From an uncultured Drancourtella sp. (lineage in GTDB: Bacteria; Bacillota; Clostridia; Lachnospirales; Lachnospiraceae), in NCBI GenBank assembly GCA_937880845.1, contig CALFLL010000046.1:1-64000 (forward strand): a stretch of 64,000 nt of DNA, in the 5' to 3' direction. The notes below the pieces were generated by a model. It worked only from the letters and a program-made list of their open reading frames with translations. It was not told where the DNA came from and ran no database searches. The translations under genes and the position numbers were made by a program. Below, piece by piece: positions 25,570-34,127 of the stretch; positions within the stretch are counted from its first letter, which is position 1, and each line of letters opens with the position of its first letter.

Positions 25570-26013
25570 ATGGATAAACAAAAACGAACTACTATAGATG
25601 AATTTAGTGCATACCTACAGAGTGCAGTAAGAAATACCACTATTAACTATATGAACGATAAAAGTAAGATTAAAGAGCATGAGATTACTTTAGAAGAGGA
25701 TTTGGAAAATGTAGAAGGAAGGGGAATAGAATGGAATGAAATGATGGAAGCACACGATATTTTTTTGGGAAAGATTGATCCGGAAAAATTGTTTGCTCAG
25801 GTGACAGACAATAAACTTTTACATATACTGAAAAGTTTTTCGGCATTGCATATAAAGGTTCTCTGTCTGCGAATATTGTACGAAAAGACATTTGATGAAA
25901 TAGGAATGGCTATAGGAATATCTGGAAAAAAGGCTGAAAATACCTATTACAACGTAATTAAAAAAATTCGCAGGGAATTAGGAGAAGGAAAAGATGCAGG
26001 AAAGAGAATTTGA
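25570..26013 (+). CDS. Sigma-70 region 4-type regulator
   Basis: A 147-residue protein. The C-terminal half (ALHIKVLCLRILYEKTFDEIGMAIGISGKKAENTYYNVIKKIRR, about residues 95-140) has the region 4 helix-turn-helix pattern with an acidic, variable N-terminal half. It resembles the small sigma-like proteins of Tn916-type elements. CAGGAGGAG precedes the ATG. The next gene, overlapping by 20 bases, looks like the missing region 2, so the two may form a split sigma factor. Confidence 0.78.
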   Translation: MDKQKRTTIDEFSAYLQSAVRNTTINYMNDKSKIKEHEITLEEDLENVEGRGIEWNEMMEAHDIFLGKIDPEKLFAQVTDNKLLHILKSFSALHIKVLCLRILYEKTFDEIGMAIGISGKKAENTYYNVIKKIRRELGEGKDAGKRI

Positions 26014-26221
26014 AGAATTATTATGGAAAGCACGAAATAAGGATAAAAAAGCAGTATTTGAAATTATAGAAATGTACCGTCCTTTGTTGTTAAAATACGC
26101 AAAAAGTAATGGGAAATTTGATGAGGACTTATACCAGGAATTGGTATGTGCAGTTTTAAAAAGTATTATAAAATTTCCTATGAAAACAGAAGAACACAAT
26201 AATTTGTACATTAAGTATTGA
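25994..26221 (+). CDS. Sigma region 2-like / Tn916 Orf8-like small protein
   Basis: A 75-residue protein with FEELLWKARNKDKKAVFEII and PLLLKYAKSNGKFDEDLYQELV, the pattern of sigma region 2.1-2.2 and of HTH proteins next to sigma-like genes on conjugative elements. GGAGAAGG lies before the ATG, and the start is inside the preceding gene. Together the pair could form a complete sigma activity. Confidence 0.72.
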   Translation: MQEREFEELLWKARNKDKKAVFEIIEMYRPLLLKYAKSNGKFDEDLYQELVCAVLKSIIKFPMKTEEHNNLYIKY

Positions 26222-26246
26222 TATACACAAGATATTGTGATATGAT
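26218..26246 (+). promoter_or_regulatory. Promoter of leader 1
   Basis: TTGATA, 17 bases, TATGAT. It lies at the end of the preceding gene and starts a leader of about 160 nt that ends in a terminator before the gene at 26414. Confidence 0.7.
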
Positions 26247-26263
26247 GATTGTGTAGTTATTTA

Positions 26264-26391
26264 TGATATCAGTATAGACTGACATCACAAAGGTATAGTC
26301 CTATTTTAAATAGGAGAAAAATTTAGGATAGGGATATATCCACAAGAAAAAGAATGGCATTGATTGTTATTGGACAGTCAGTGCCTTTTTT
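26264..26391 (+). promoter_or_regulatory. Leader 1: hairpins and attenuator
   Basis: The leader contains TGATATCAGT/ACTGACATCA (26264-26287), the palindrome TCCTATTT/AAATAGGA near 26299-26315, and a terminator GGCATTGATTG with its complement (26356-26385) followed by TTTTTT. A terminator between promoter and gene implies control by transcription attenuation. The inducing signal is unknown. Confidence 0.65.
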
Positions 26392-26413
26392 ATGTTGAAA
26401 AGGAGGAACAAGG

Positions 26414-26647
26414 ATGGTAAAAAGCAAGAAAATCAAAAAAATGATATGGACGCATGGCTGGGTGGTATTTCCAGTTATTACGGGTAGACCACTACACTAT
26501 TACTGGAAAGGTAACAAATTCCAAACAGAAGTAGTTAAAAAAATTATTGCTTTGGATGCAAATCATATTGTAGTAGAAGGAGAAGAAAAGACCTATTATA
26601 TACAGTTTTTTGTAGATGAAGCAGAAAGTTTAAAAGCAGCAGCGTAG
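26414..26647 (+). CDS. Hypothetical protein (77 aa)
   Basis: A 77-residue basic, beta-rich protein with a WTHGWVVFPVITGRPLHYYW segment. AAAAGGAGG precedes the start and the attenuator leader lies upstream. I do not recognise it. Its position after a regulated leader and before the next hypothetical gene suggests an element-specific role. Confidence 0.7.
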   Translation: MVKSKKIKKMIWTHGWVVFPVITGRPLHYYWKGNKFQTEVVKKIIALDANHIVVEGEEKTYYIQFFVDEAESLKAAA

Positions 26648-26722
26648 AAAAAGGGCAGGATCAAGAAGGGGATTAAAAATCTTGTTCCTGCTTTTTCAAA
26701 AGAATAAGAAGAGGTGAATAGA

Positions 26723-27253
26723 ATGAGTTGGATATGTTTTCATATAGAAAATGAAAGATTATTAAAAGCTGCAGTTTCAGAAGAAATAAGAGTAGAGTGT
26801 GATAAACTTTTCAGGCAAAGGGGATACGAAGAAAGAGGAAGATGGATACCGGAGAAAGAAGTAATTTTGTCTTATATTGTAGAAGGGGTATATTATGCTG
26901 CAGTCAGGACAACGGACCGATTTGGTAAAAGTTTTGTATACGCAGCAGTTTTGCCACTTTGCATCCAGAAAGGAATGTATTACAATCTGTTATGCAATGA
27001 GCAATATGAAGGGGAACTACCGCAGGAATGTCAGTGCCCAATGGAAATTTTATTACTGCTAAGTTCTACGGATTCTGTTCTCGCTCAAAAATGGAGAAAT
27101 AACTGTTGGAATTATCATAAGAAAGAACATTATCAGGAATATAAAACGAATGTAAGGAAACAATCATCAGGATATAGAAAAAAAGAAAATTATAAAAGGG
27201 ATTTTAGGAGAAAGATAACAACGCAGTCATGGTATAAAGCGGCAAATGTATAA
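26723..27253 (+). CDS. Hypothetical protein (176 aa)
   Basis: A 176-residue protein. The N-terminal two-thirds has mixed alpha/beta character (ILSYIVEGVYYAAVRTTDRF, VYAAVLPLCIQKG); the C-terminal 50 residues are strongly basic and rich in Lys, Arg and Tyr, which could bind nucleic acid. The ATG at 26723 has GAGGTG upstream; the in-frame GTG at 26714 overlaps the ribosome site. Function is unknown. Confidence 0.7.
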   Translation: MSWICFHIENERLLKAAVSEEIRVECDKLFRQRGYEERGRWIPEKEVILSYIVEGVYYAAVRTTDRFGKSFVYAAVLPLCIQKGMYYNLLCNEQYEGELPQECQCPMEILLLLSSTDSVLAQKWRNNCWNYHKKEHYQEYKTNVRKQSSGYRKKENYKRDFRRKITTQSWYKAANV

Positions 27254-27294
27254 GTACCTAATAGAAATAGAAGACTAATCAATTTATTAAAAAA

Positions 27295-27354
27295 GGGGTA
27301 CACAGAGTCGGAGCAATGAGGAAATGCTCTCGAATTTCTGGTACTCCTTTTTTT
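27295..27354 (+). terminator. Rho-independent terminator
   Basis: GGGGTAC and GTACTCC form the base of a long stem with an inner GAGCA/TGCTC pairing, followed by TTTTTTT. Confidence 0.8.
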
Positions 27355-27521
27355 GTGTGTTACATTTTGAACTGGAAATGTAATTACCATAATTATACTA
27401 TTTCATAGTTCAAAATTAGAGTTCACAAATACACTGGATTTTATATTTATTAAATAGTTGATACAATCTAAATGAACCACTCTTTTTCTATGTAAAATTA
27501 TTGAGATCCTATAAAATTTGT

Positions 27522-27968
27522 TTATTGTAAGCCAGGTTCATTGCCAGGTTCATCACCACTTATATCTGCACTTGGACACCAGACAAGTGTATATTTATCA
27601 TCATGACCGGTTGTGTTGCAATTTGTGCATCTCCAATAGGTTGTTGTTTTTACTTGGCAATATCCAGGGTGTGTTTTTCCGTGGATGCGTGTAGTGTCTG
27701 GTGTTCCATTGTTGACGATATTGGTGTGATGGCCAGATGAACATCCTCCTGCTTTTAAGTCAGATGAGCTTGGCTGATATTCAAATGTTACTAATCCAGC
27801 CTGTGTAATTGTGCCGTCTGGATTTTTCTCATTAATAATTTTTTGATTTGTAATCACTTCGTTGCATTCATTCTCTTTGGCAGTGTCAGTGTCACTAGCA
27901 TAAACTGAAAAAGGAATTACACCTAAAGCTGTGACTGTTAATAATAATGTGAGTATTTTTTTCTTCAT
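27522..27968 (-). CDS. Secreted Cys-rich protein, opposite-strand cargo
   Basis: A 148-residue exported protein read on the minus strand. Residues 1-24 are a signal peptide ending VYASD. The mature part holds paired cysteines and histidines (GGCSSGHH, YCQVKTTTYWRCTNCNTTGHDD, VWCPSAD), which suggests a metal-binding or disulfide fold. AGGAGG lies 8 bases before the ATG. It is the only minus-strand gene in the element and sits between two plus-strand operons, as expected of inserted cargo. I do not recognise the family. Confidence 0.75.
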   Translation of the reverse strand: MKKKILTLLLTVTALGVIPFSVYASDTDTAKENECNEVITNQKIINEKNPDGTITQAGLVTFEYQPSSSDLKAGGCSSGHHTNIVNNGTPDTTRIHGKTHPGYCQVKTTTYWRCTNCNTTGHDDKYTLVWCPSADISGDEPGNEPGLQ

Positions 27969-28339
27969 TATGATACCTCCTAAATAGTTTATTTTAGATT
28001 TCAGTATTAAAATATCACAGGTTTGTAAAAACTAGATTCTTTATTCTATTAAAATATTGTTAAATGGATTTTTTGGAATAGATTTTTCAAAAATGTCATT
28101 ACGATACTTACTGTGTATATGTTTTTATAAGTGATACAAAAATAAGACTGGTTTCCTATAACATTGCGACCTCTCTGAAATTGACATCGGATTCTTAAAG
28201 TTTTACAATGATAACGTAAAGTTTTGTGCATGTGAGTATCTACATGGAGGGCCGCAAAACTGAATAATCAGGGAAAAAAGCAATCAGAAATGGTTGCTTT
28301 TTTTGTTGCCCTGAAATAAAGAGGAAGGGAGGATGATGT
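27969..28339 (+). other. Intergenic region between cargo gene and conjugation operon
   Basis: It holds the upstream region of the minus-strand gene, an imperfect inverted repeat AGTTTTG...CAAAACT (about 28210-28255), and a terminator-like hairpin at 28274-28304. A small minus-strand frame inside has no ribosome site and is not called. Confidence 0.5.
28274..28304 (+). terminator. Terminator-like hairpin before the conjugation operon
   Basis: AAAAAAGCAATCA and TGGTTGCTTTTTT pair and end in a T run. It lies directly before the first transfer gene, so it may attenuate transcription entering the operon. Confidence 0.65.
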
Positions 28340-28741
28340 TTGTTTCATAAAAAATTACAAGTGCATATCGTAGAGAAATTGAGGAAACCACAGTTTAAAA
28401 TGAAGACTGCCTGGATTCCTCAATTTATGTTTATGGGATTTTTCATGATTACCATGCTGGCGTGGTTTACACAGCCAGTATATGCTGCGGACATCTTTTC
28501 TATGGCAAAAGACGCTATGCAGAAAGTGTATAACGATGTAGTAGGAATTGCTACTGTTGCAGCAGTTGTGTGTTCAGCAGTGTGTTTGTTTTTGATGAAT
28601 TTTTCAAAAAGCGGAAAAACAGTGGATGAGTCAAGAACGTGGCTGAAACGCATTGTCATTTGTTGGGCAGTGTTAATGGTACTTGGAGCGATTGTAAACT
28701 ACATGGAAGTTCTCGTTCCACAGCAGAACTTTACTGGTTAA
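28340..28741 (+). CDS. VirB2/Maff2-like conjugal membrane subunit
   Basis: A 133-residue membrane protein with an N-terminal basic stretch, one helix ending at a possible cleavage site (VYAAD), then two helices (IATVAAVVCSAVCLFLMNF and IVICWAVLMVLGAIVNYM). This two-helix plan after a signal-like segment fits the VirB2/TrbC pilin-type or Maff2-type proteins that precede VirB6 in Firmicutes elements. The start is TTG at 28340 with GGAGG 7 bases before it; the nearby ATG at 28333 gives only five codons. Confidence 0.7.
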   Translation: MFHKKLQVHIVEKLRKPQFKMKTAWIPQFMFMGFFMITMLAWFTQPVYAADIFSMAKDAMQKVYNDVVGIATVAAVVCSAVCLFLMNFSKSGKTVDESRTWLKRIVICWAVLMVLGAIVNYMEVLVPQQNFTG

Positions 28742-28792
28742 AAAACACAATATACCGGAGCCCTCCCGGGAAAAGGAGGTTGATGAAGTTAG

Positions 28793-30730
28793 TTGGGCTG
28801 GTTATTAGAATTATTGATTGAAGGAATCCGGGAAATTTGTTCACAGTTTTTAGTAGACATGATGGACCTCATTACCGGAATGTTCACAGATTTACTATCC
28901 TGCAATTTGAGTTTATTTGAAGACTTATTTACAGTAGTAAAAGATTTGTATAAAAATGCTATTCTTCCTATGGGGATTGCAATCCTATTGCTGATTTTAA
29001 TCTGGCAGTTATTCAAAACCATGTTTGGAAGAGGCGGTGTTGCAGCGGAAGATCCGGTGGAGTTGGTCTGCAGGAGCTTTTTATGTTTATTTATGTTGCT
29101 CTTTGCCAGACCAGTAGCAAATTATATTTTGGAAGTGGCTGGTACTCCTTATCAGTGGGTAGCAGGAACAGAAATTGAAGTAAAAAGTTTTTCTGATTTT
29201 GTATCTTCTCTGGATCAGGCATCGGCAAGTCTTGGAATTGATGGATTGAGCATTTCCATACTATTACTGATTATGCAGTTTGTCGTTGCATGGAATTACT
29301 TTAAAATGCTGTTTATCATTGCAGAACGGTATGTTCTGTTGGGCGTTTTTTCCTATACTGCACCTTTGGCATTTTCGACAGGTGGCTCTAAGGCAACGAA
29401 TAATGTATTAGCATCCTGGAGCAAGATGTTTGGTGGACAAGTTGTTTTAATCATTATGAATGCGTGGTGTATGAAAATGTTTTTAAGCGGGTATGGAAAT
29501 TTGACCGCAAGCCACTATGGTTTTACAAAGTTTTTTATTGCAACCTTATGTTTGATTGGATTTTCAAAAGTGTGCTTTAAAATGGATTCTTATATGGCTT
29601 CACTTGGAATTAATCTTGGAAGAATGTCGAATGGAATGGGCGCTTTTGGGTTAATGATGGCAGCCAGCAGATTATTCTCATTCGGACATAGCAGTCATAG
29701 TACAACTGAGAGTATGGAAAATGGAGAACATACAGGAAATAGTGAAGCAATGGGAACTTCTTCCGGAATGGGAGATGGTGCAGGGCCAATACCAATGAGT
29801 ACTGGAAATCCTATGGATATGGAAGAAATGGGAGAAGATTACGTATCAGGAAATCCGTTGGAAGAGGGGTATGCGGACAATGCAGATGATGGTAAAACAG
29901 CAGACACAGTTTCAGATCAGGAAAATATTCTGGACGAAATGGGAATTACTTCACAGCAAGAAGATATGAAAAATCCAGAAGCTAGTACAGAAAATTATGG
30001 ACTTGGAGAAGGCGGTGAATTGGTAAAAGGAGAAGAAATTGAACCTACACAGGAACAAGGAAATCTTTCTGACCTGAAGGAAAATTCGGTATCAGAAGTT
30101 CCTGCTATGGAAGCAGAAAATACTGGAAGCAGTTATGCAGAAGGTATGTTGGATACAGATAGTATTCCAGTAGAATCTGAAAATGGACAAGAGGTACTGA
30201 CAGAAGCAGATGGAGCTTTAGATTATCCAAGGGAAGAGGAAACAGCTACATCCGTTGGTATGGATCTGGATGGTGGAACCATTGGTGAAAGTGAAATGGA
30301 TTTGGAAGGGGTCACAAGCGGCAGTGCTGGAAGGGAATATTCTGCACAGGAAGTTTCAGGCGGAATGGAGACTTCTGGATCTGGCATTTTAAACGAAATT
30401 GGAGAAAGTGGTGTTTCGACTTCTAAAGGAGAGTCCGTAATTCCAAAGTTTTCAGAGGAAACAAGGGAACATCCAACAGGTGATTATCTCTCCAGTCAAA
30501 ATGAGTTTGGACAAGGGGCAGAAAGAAGAATTTCAGATGTTCCGACAACAGGGGAAATGGAAACTAGCGATGTTTTAGGACGAGAGATGCTGATACAAGG
30601 ACAGAATTTAAGAGAAAGTGTTCTCCCAAACGAGGCAGAAAGAAGTTTGAAACTAGAAGATGGGATTCCAGAAATTCCAAAATCCAGACGTGAATTGCGA
30701 CAGGGATATGATGAGCGTAAAGACTGGTAG
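28793..30730 (+). CDS. VirB6/TrbL-like T4SS membrane channel protein
   Basis: A 645-residue protein. Residues 1 to about 305 contain six or so membrane helices with conserved Trp and aromatic residues, the VirB6/TrbL pattern; it should form the inner-membrane channel base. Residues from about 310 onward form a long acidic, Gly/Ser/Glu-rich and presumably disordered tail, which is unusual in length. The likely start is a TTG at 28793 after AGGAGG; the ATG at 28783 is out of frame and makes only 12 residues. Confidence 0.85.
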   Translation: MGWLLELLIEGIREICSQFLVDMMDLITGMFTDLLSCNLSLFEDLFTVVKDLYKNAILPMGIAILLLILIWQLFKTMFGRGGVAAEDPVELVCRSFLCLFMLLFARPVANYILEVAGTPYQWVAGTEIEVKSFSDFVSSLDQASASLGIDGLSISILLLIMQFVVAWNYFKMLFIIAERYVLLGVFSYTAPLAFSTGGSKATNNVLASWSKMFGGQVVLIIMNAWCMKMFLSGYGNLTASHYGFTKFFIATLCLIGFSKVCFKMDSYMASLGINLGRMSNGMGAFGLMMAASRLFSFGHSSHSTTESMENGEHTGNSEAMGTSSGMGDGAGPIPMSTGNPMDMEEMGEDYVSGNPLEEGYADNADDGKTADTVSDQENILDEMGITSQQEDMKNPEASTENYGLGEGGELVKGEEIEPTQEQGNLSDLKENSVSEVPAMEAENTGSSYAEGMLDTDSIPVESENGQEVLTEADGALDYPREEETATSVGMDLDGGTIGESEMDLEGVTSGSAGREYSAQEVSGGMETSGSGILNEIGESGVSTSKGESVIPKFSEETREHPTGDYLSSQNEFGQGAERRISDVPTTGEMETSDVLGREMLIQGQNLRESVLPNEAERSLKLEDGIPEIPKSRRELRQGYDERKDW

Positions 30731-30741
30731 GGAGGTGTAAA

Positions 30742-32874
30742 ATGGCAGAAGAAAGGCATGATACATCACCTCTTGACAATACAGCCAATGCTGCTATCCA
30801 GACAGCAAAAACAGCAAAGCAGGCAAAACAGGTTGCAGATGGCATAAAAAATGCAAAAAATGCAGCAAAAGGTGCTCAGGCAGCTTACTCTACGGCAACA
30901 GCGGCAGGAGGCAGTGTGGCTGGAAGTACCATTGGAACAGCAATTGCAGGACCTCTTGGAACGGTTGTTGGATTTTTAGTGACAAATAAGACGTTCCAAA
31001 AAGTAGTTGCAGCAATTATGGCGGCAATTTTACTGTTCCTATTCATCATTGTGAATTTCATTGGTATTCTGTTTTCCTATCTTGGATTTATGGATGCTAA
31101 TTCTTTTGCAAATGAAGCGCAGTCAAAAGAACTTGCAGCAATAAGAAGCAGGATTGAACAGGTGCTGGAAGTAGAAGCATACCAAACAGAGCTGTTATCT
31201 ATTATTTCTCAGGAACATGATATGAAGCTGCAGGAAATACAGGCAGATTATCAGGCAAATTATAGAGAACATAAATTGACAATCGTAGATGAATATGAGA
31301 CAAGATTAAAAGATAACCTATCTTATTATGTGGGGATTTTACTGATGCAAAAGTGGGACAGCACCACGCGAAAATCTTTTCTCGGATATTCTGGTGGTCT
31401 GGACATGAACTTGGATACAGATTTGAGCAGTCCATATGATGCCTTTTTTAAGGAAGCGGCAAATACCTATAATGTACCGGTAGCACTTTTGATTGCAATG
31501 GGGAAAGTAGAGTCAAACTTTGATCCTAATGTAGTATCTGGTGCAGGTGCAATTGGCATTATGCAGTTAATGCCTGGAACTGCTGCTTCACTGGGAGTAA
31601 CAGATCCGTATGATCCTAGACAGAATATCATGGGGGGAGCCAAATACGTTGCAGAGCTTATGGAAATGTTTCAGGGATATGAAAATGCTTTGGAATTGGT
31701 TATTGCTGGATATAATGCAGGTCCGCAGGCAGTCATCAATGCCGGATATCAGATTCCACCGTATACAGAAACCCAGAACCATGTAAAAAAGGTAATGGGA
31801 TATATTCAAATACTGGAACAGCCCAGTGGAACGGGAAGTTCCTCTGATACCGAAGGGAGTCCAGAGGAATTGGAAAAGTCATACCAACTGTTAAAAAATG
31901 CGGTGACAGAATATGTGCCGCAATTCTTTTCATGGTCTGTAAGCAATACGGGAGAGCAGTCATCTGTAAAAACAGTCTATTATGTGATAACAGAAGCTGG
32001 AAAGACAGAGATTACAAAAGAAACTTATCTGACTTTAAAGGAAAGTGGACAGAATGTGCAGATGGAAGAGCAAGAAGTAGGTGAAAAAACGGTGGAATAT
32101 ACATTGGCTTTACTATTGAGTTCACAGTTATCTCAAAACGGAAACAAGTATGAGTATAAGTATGTACTGGATCAGGGGACATTTGAGTTGGTTTTACGGG
32201 TTCTTCAGATTATGCAGGATGGAGTTGATGCGCTAAAGGAAGCAATATTTTCCCTATTTTCATGGACGGATTTTGTGACAGGAGGTGGGGTTGATGATTC
32301 ATTGATTGGAAATATTGATGTTACCGGAGATAAAATCCGATATGATACGGTTGAAAACTGTGTGAAAGAAGTCACTTATTTTAATCAGACAGAAGAACCG
32401 TGGGCAAGCCTTCCTTATGGAACAAGCAATGTTGGTGCTGCCGGGTGCGGACCAACTTCTCTGGCGATTGTAATTTCCACTTTTACTGGCCAGAATGTAA
32501 CACCGGAAATCACGAAAACTTTTGCAGAGCAAAATGGAGAATATGTACCCAATGTAGGCACCAGTCATTCTTTTGTGAAAAATGCGGCAACTCACTGGGG
32601 ATTGACTTGTGAACGGGTAGGAAAAGACCGTATGGATTATGTGGTGGAATCCTTAAAAGAAGGAAAACTGGTTGTTGAAATCTGTGAAGCTTATACGATT
32701 ACCGGAGGAAGTAGTGGACACTTTATTGTACTTACCGGAGTGACCACAGATGGACATATCACGATTGCTGATTGTGCAAGCAGAGAAAGAACTGGAAAAC
32801 TTTATAGCGTAGAAACCATAAAAAGTTATGGAAGGGATTTGTCGGAAGGAGCTTTTTGGATTATTGGAAAGTAG
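30742..32874 (+). CDS. Bifunctional VirB1-like peptidoglycan hydrolase (SLT plus C39-like)
   Basis: A 710-residue envelope enzyme that opens the wall for the transfer channel. The Ala-rich N terminus leads to a membrane helix near residues 90-115, a coiled coil, and a lytic transglycosylase domain with catalytic Glu257 in GKVESNFDP and the AGYNAGPQAV motif. The C terminus is a papain-like domain with Cys569 in AGCGPTSLA and His660 in GHFIVLTG, resembling C39-type peptidases. Two hydrolases in one chain can cut both glycan and peptide. GGGAGG precedes the ATG. Confidence 0.9.
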   Translation: MAEERHDTSPLDNTANAAIQTAKTAKQAKQVADGIKNAKNAAKGAQAAYSTATAAGGSVAGSTIGTAIAGPLGTVVGFLVTNKTFQKVVAAIMAAILLFLFIIVNFIGILFSYLGFMDANSFANEAQSKELAAIRSRIEQVLEVEAYQTELLSIISQEHDMKLQEIQADYQANYREHKLTIVDEYETRLKDNLSYYVGILLMQKWDSTTRKSFLGYSGGLDMNLDTDLSSPYDAFFKEAANTYNVPVALLIAMGKVESNFDPNVVSGAGAIGIMQLMPGTAASLGVTDPYDPRQNIMGGAKYVAELMEMFQGYENALELVIAGYNAGPQAVINAGYQIPPYTETQNHVKKVMGYIQILEQPSGTGSSSDTEGSPEELEKSYQLLKNAVTEYVPQFFSWSVSNTGEQSSVKTVYYVITEAGKTEITKETYLTLKESGQNVQMEEQEVGEKTVEYTLALLLSSQLSQNGNKYEYKYVLDQGTFELVLRVLQIMQDGVDALKEAIFSLFSWTDFVTGGGVDDSLIGNIDVTGDKIRYDTVENCVKEVTYFNQTEEPWASLPYGTSNVGAAGCGPTSLAIVISTFTGQNVTPEITKTFAEQNGEYVPNVGTSHSFVKNAATHWGLTCERVGKDRMDYVVESLKEGKLVVEICEAYTITGGSSGHFIVLTGVTTDGHITIADCASRERTGKLYSVETIKSYGRDLSEGAFWIIGK

Positions 32875-32881
32875 GAACAAA

Positions 32882-33628
32882 ATGAGTAAAAGAATTGTTT
32901 TTGTGCTTATATGTACAATTTTTTGGATGATGTTTTCTGTTCCGGTCATGGCGGTATCTATAGTGGAACTTCCCGTTATCACCAAATGGGAAAATGGAAA
33001 CGGTTATGATGAAAAAGGAAATCGTCTGGAAGATACATGGGCGTATGATTCTGTCCATGAAGCAGGAAGATATGTCCTGTTTGGGAAGAATGGAGAAGTG
33101 TTAAAAAAATCAGAGGATTGGAAAAAGAAAGAGCAAATAAGTGAAAACTTTACAGTGACAAACCAAAATACGGGAATCTTGGCAATACGTGCGGAAGTAT
33201 ATGAGGAATTTTCAGGAACCGTGAAGGGGAGTGTAAAGGAGAAAAGCGGAATAGAATATTTGTTTGAACTGTGTGAAGCCAATCAGTATAGTACAAACTT
33301 AGAACTGGCACCTGGAGATTATCACTTATCTGTAGATGCAGTGGAGAAGGAGCGTCTGTATAGAGTACTATATGACGAAGCGAAATTTAGTATGCAAGAA
33401 GCAGAAGTAAAAATTGAAAACCTTCAGGTAACAGGGGAATGTATTGGAATGGCAACAGACACAGAAGATATGCGATCATCTGCAAATGCGCCACAGACAG
33501 AAAAAATGGAAACCGATGGAGTTTCAGAAGAGCTGTTAAAGACTATAGGAAAACTTATTATTCCTGTAGTGATTATTTCCCTTGGGGGATATCTGTTTGT
33601 GCGGAAGAAAAAGCAACCATATACATAG
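32882..33628 (+). CDS. Membrane-anchored exported protein of the T4SS operon
   Basis: A 248-residue protein with an N-terminal signal peptide (to about VMAVS) and a C-terminal membrane helix followed by VRKKKQPYT, so most of it faces outside. The start at 32882 is taken because the signal peptide begins there; the ribosome site is weak. It lies between the hydrolase and PrgI genes and may be an assembly factor or surface subunit. I do not recognise a named domain. Confidence 0.75.
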   Translation: MSKRIVFVLICTIFWMMFSVPVMAVSIVELPVITKWENGNGYDEKGNRLEDTWAYDSVHEAGRYVLFGKNGEVLKKSEDWKKKEQISENFTVTNQNTGILAIRAEVYEEFSGTVKGSVKEKSGIEYLFELCEANQYSTNLELAPGDYHLSVDAVEKERLYRVLYDEAKFSMQEAEVKIENLQVTGECIGMATDTEDMRSSANAPQTEKMETDGVSEELLKTIGKLIIPVVIISLGGYLFVRKKKQPYT

Positions 33629-33638
33629 GAGGCAGAAA

Positions 33639-34127
33639 ATGTCAGAACGAGAAAAAGTAGATACATATACCATACCGCCTAATTTTGCGGAATCAGGAAA
33701 ATGGTTTTCCGGAAGAGTAAGTGCGGGGAATGTAGTTGAAGCGGCAGTGATGTCGCTTATTTTATTAAAAATTTTGCTGCAAGTACCGGTGGATGGCAGA
33801 ACCAAAATTTATCTGGGAATTATATTTATTCTTCCAGTTGTCATTTTTGCTGTGATAGGTGTGCAGGGAGAACGATTGACAGCCTATTTGTTTCATATTT
33901 TATGTTTTTTAAAAAATAGAAGAGTTCTTACAACACCAAGCGGGAGGTATCAGTTGGAGAGAAAACGGCGGATAGAAAGAAGAGAGCATAAACGCCGTAA
34001 GAAAGGAGGAGATAATCATCAGTCAGGAAATAAAGGAACTGGAAGAACGGTTAAAAGAGGCAAAAAAGGAAGAAAAACGTCAGCAAAAAGAAAAGAAAAT
34101 TTTGGAGTCGGAACAAAAGAAAGCTGA
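33639..34127 (+). CDS. PrgI-family T4SS membrane protein
   Basis: A small membrane protein next to VirB4. The opening TYTIPPNFAESGKWF, two membrane helices (about residues 30-50 and 58-80) and the RRVLTTPSGRY stretch fit the PrgI family. The start has AGGAGG. The frame runs on for a strongly basic tail that overlaps the VirB4 coding frame by about 110 bases if VirB4 starts at 34018. The last 35 residues may therefore be constrained mainly by the overlapping gene. Confidence 0.85.
   Translation: MSEREKVDTYTIPPNFAESGKWFSGRVSAGNVVEAAVMSLILLKILLQVPVDGRTKIYLGIIFILPVVIFAVIGVQGERLTAYLFHILCFLKNRRVLTTPSGRYQLERKRRIERREHKRRKKGGDNHQSGNKGTGRTVKRGKKGRKTSAKRKENFGVGTKES

Noticed and set aside
27360..27383. 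A TTACAT near 27360, similar to the agr-type sites
   Set aside because: There is no second copy 21 bp away and no -10 box at the required spacing; it is instead part of a TTACATTT/AAATGTAA palindrome.
28049..28231. Minus-strand ORF of 60 codons upstream of the conjugation operon
   Set aside because: No ribosome site and no protein-like pattern; probably chance.
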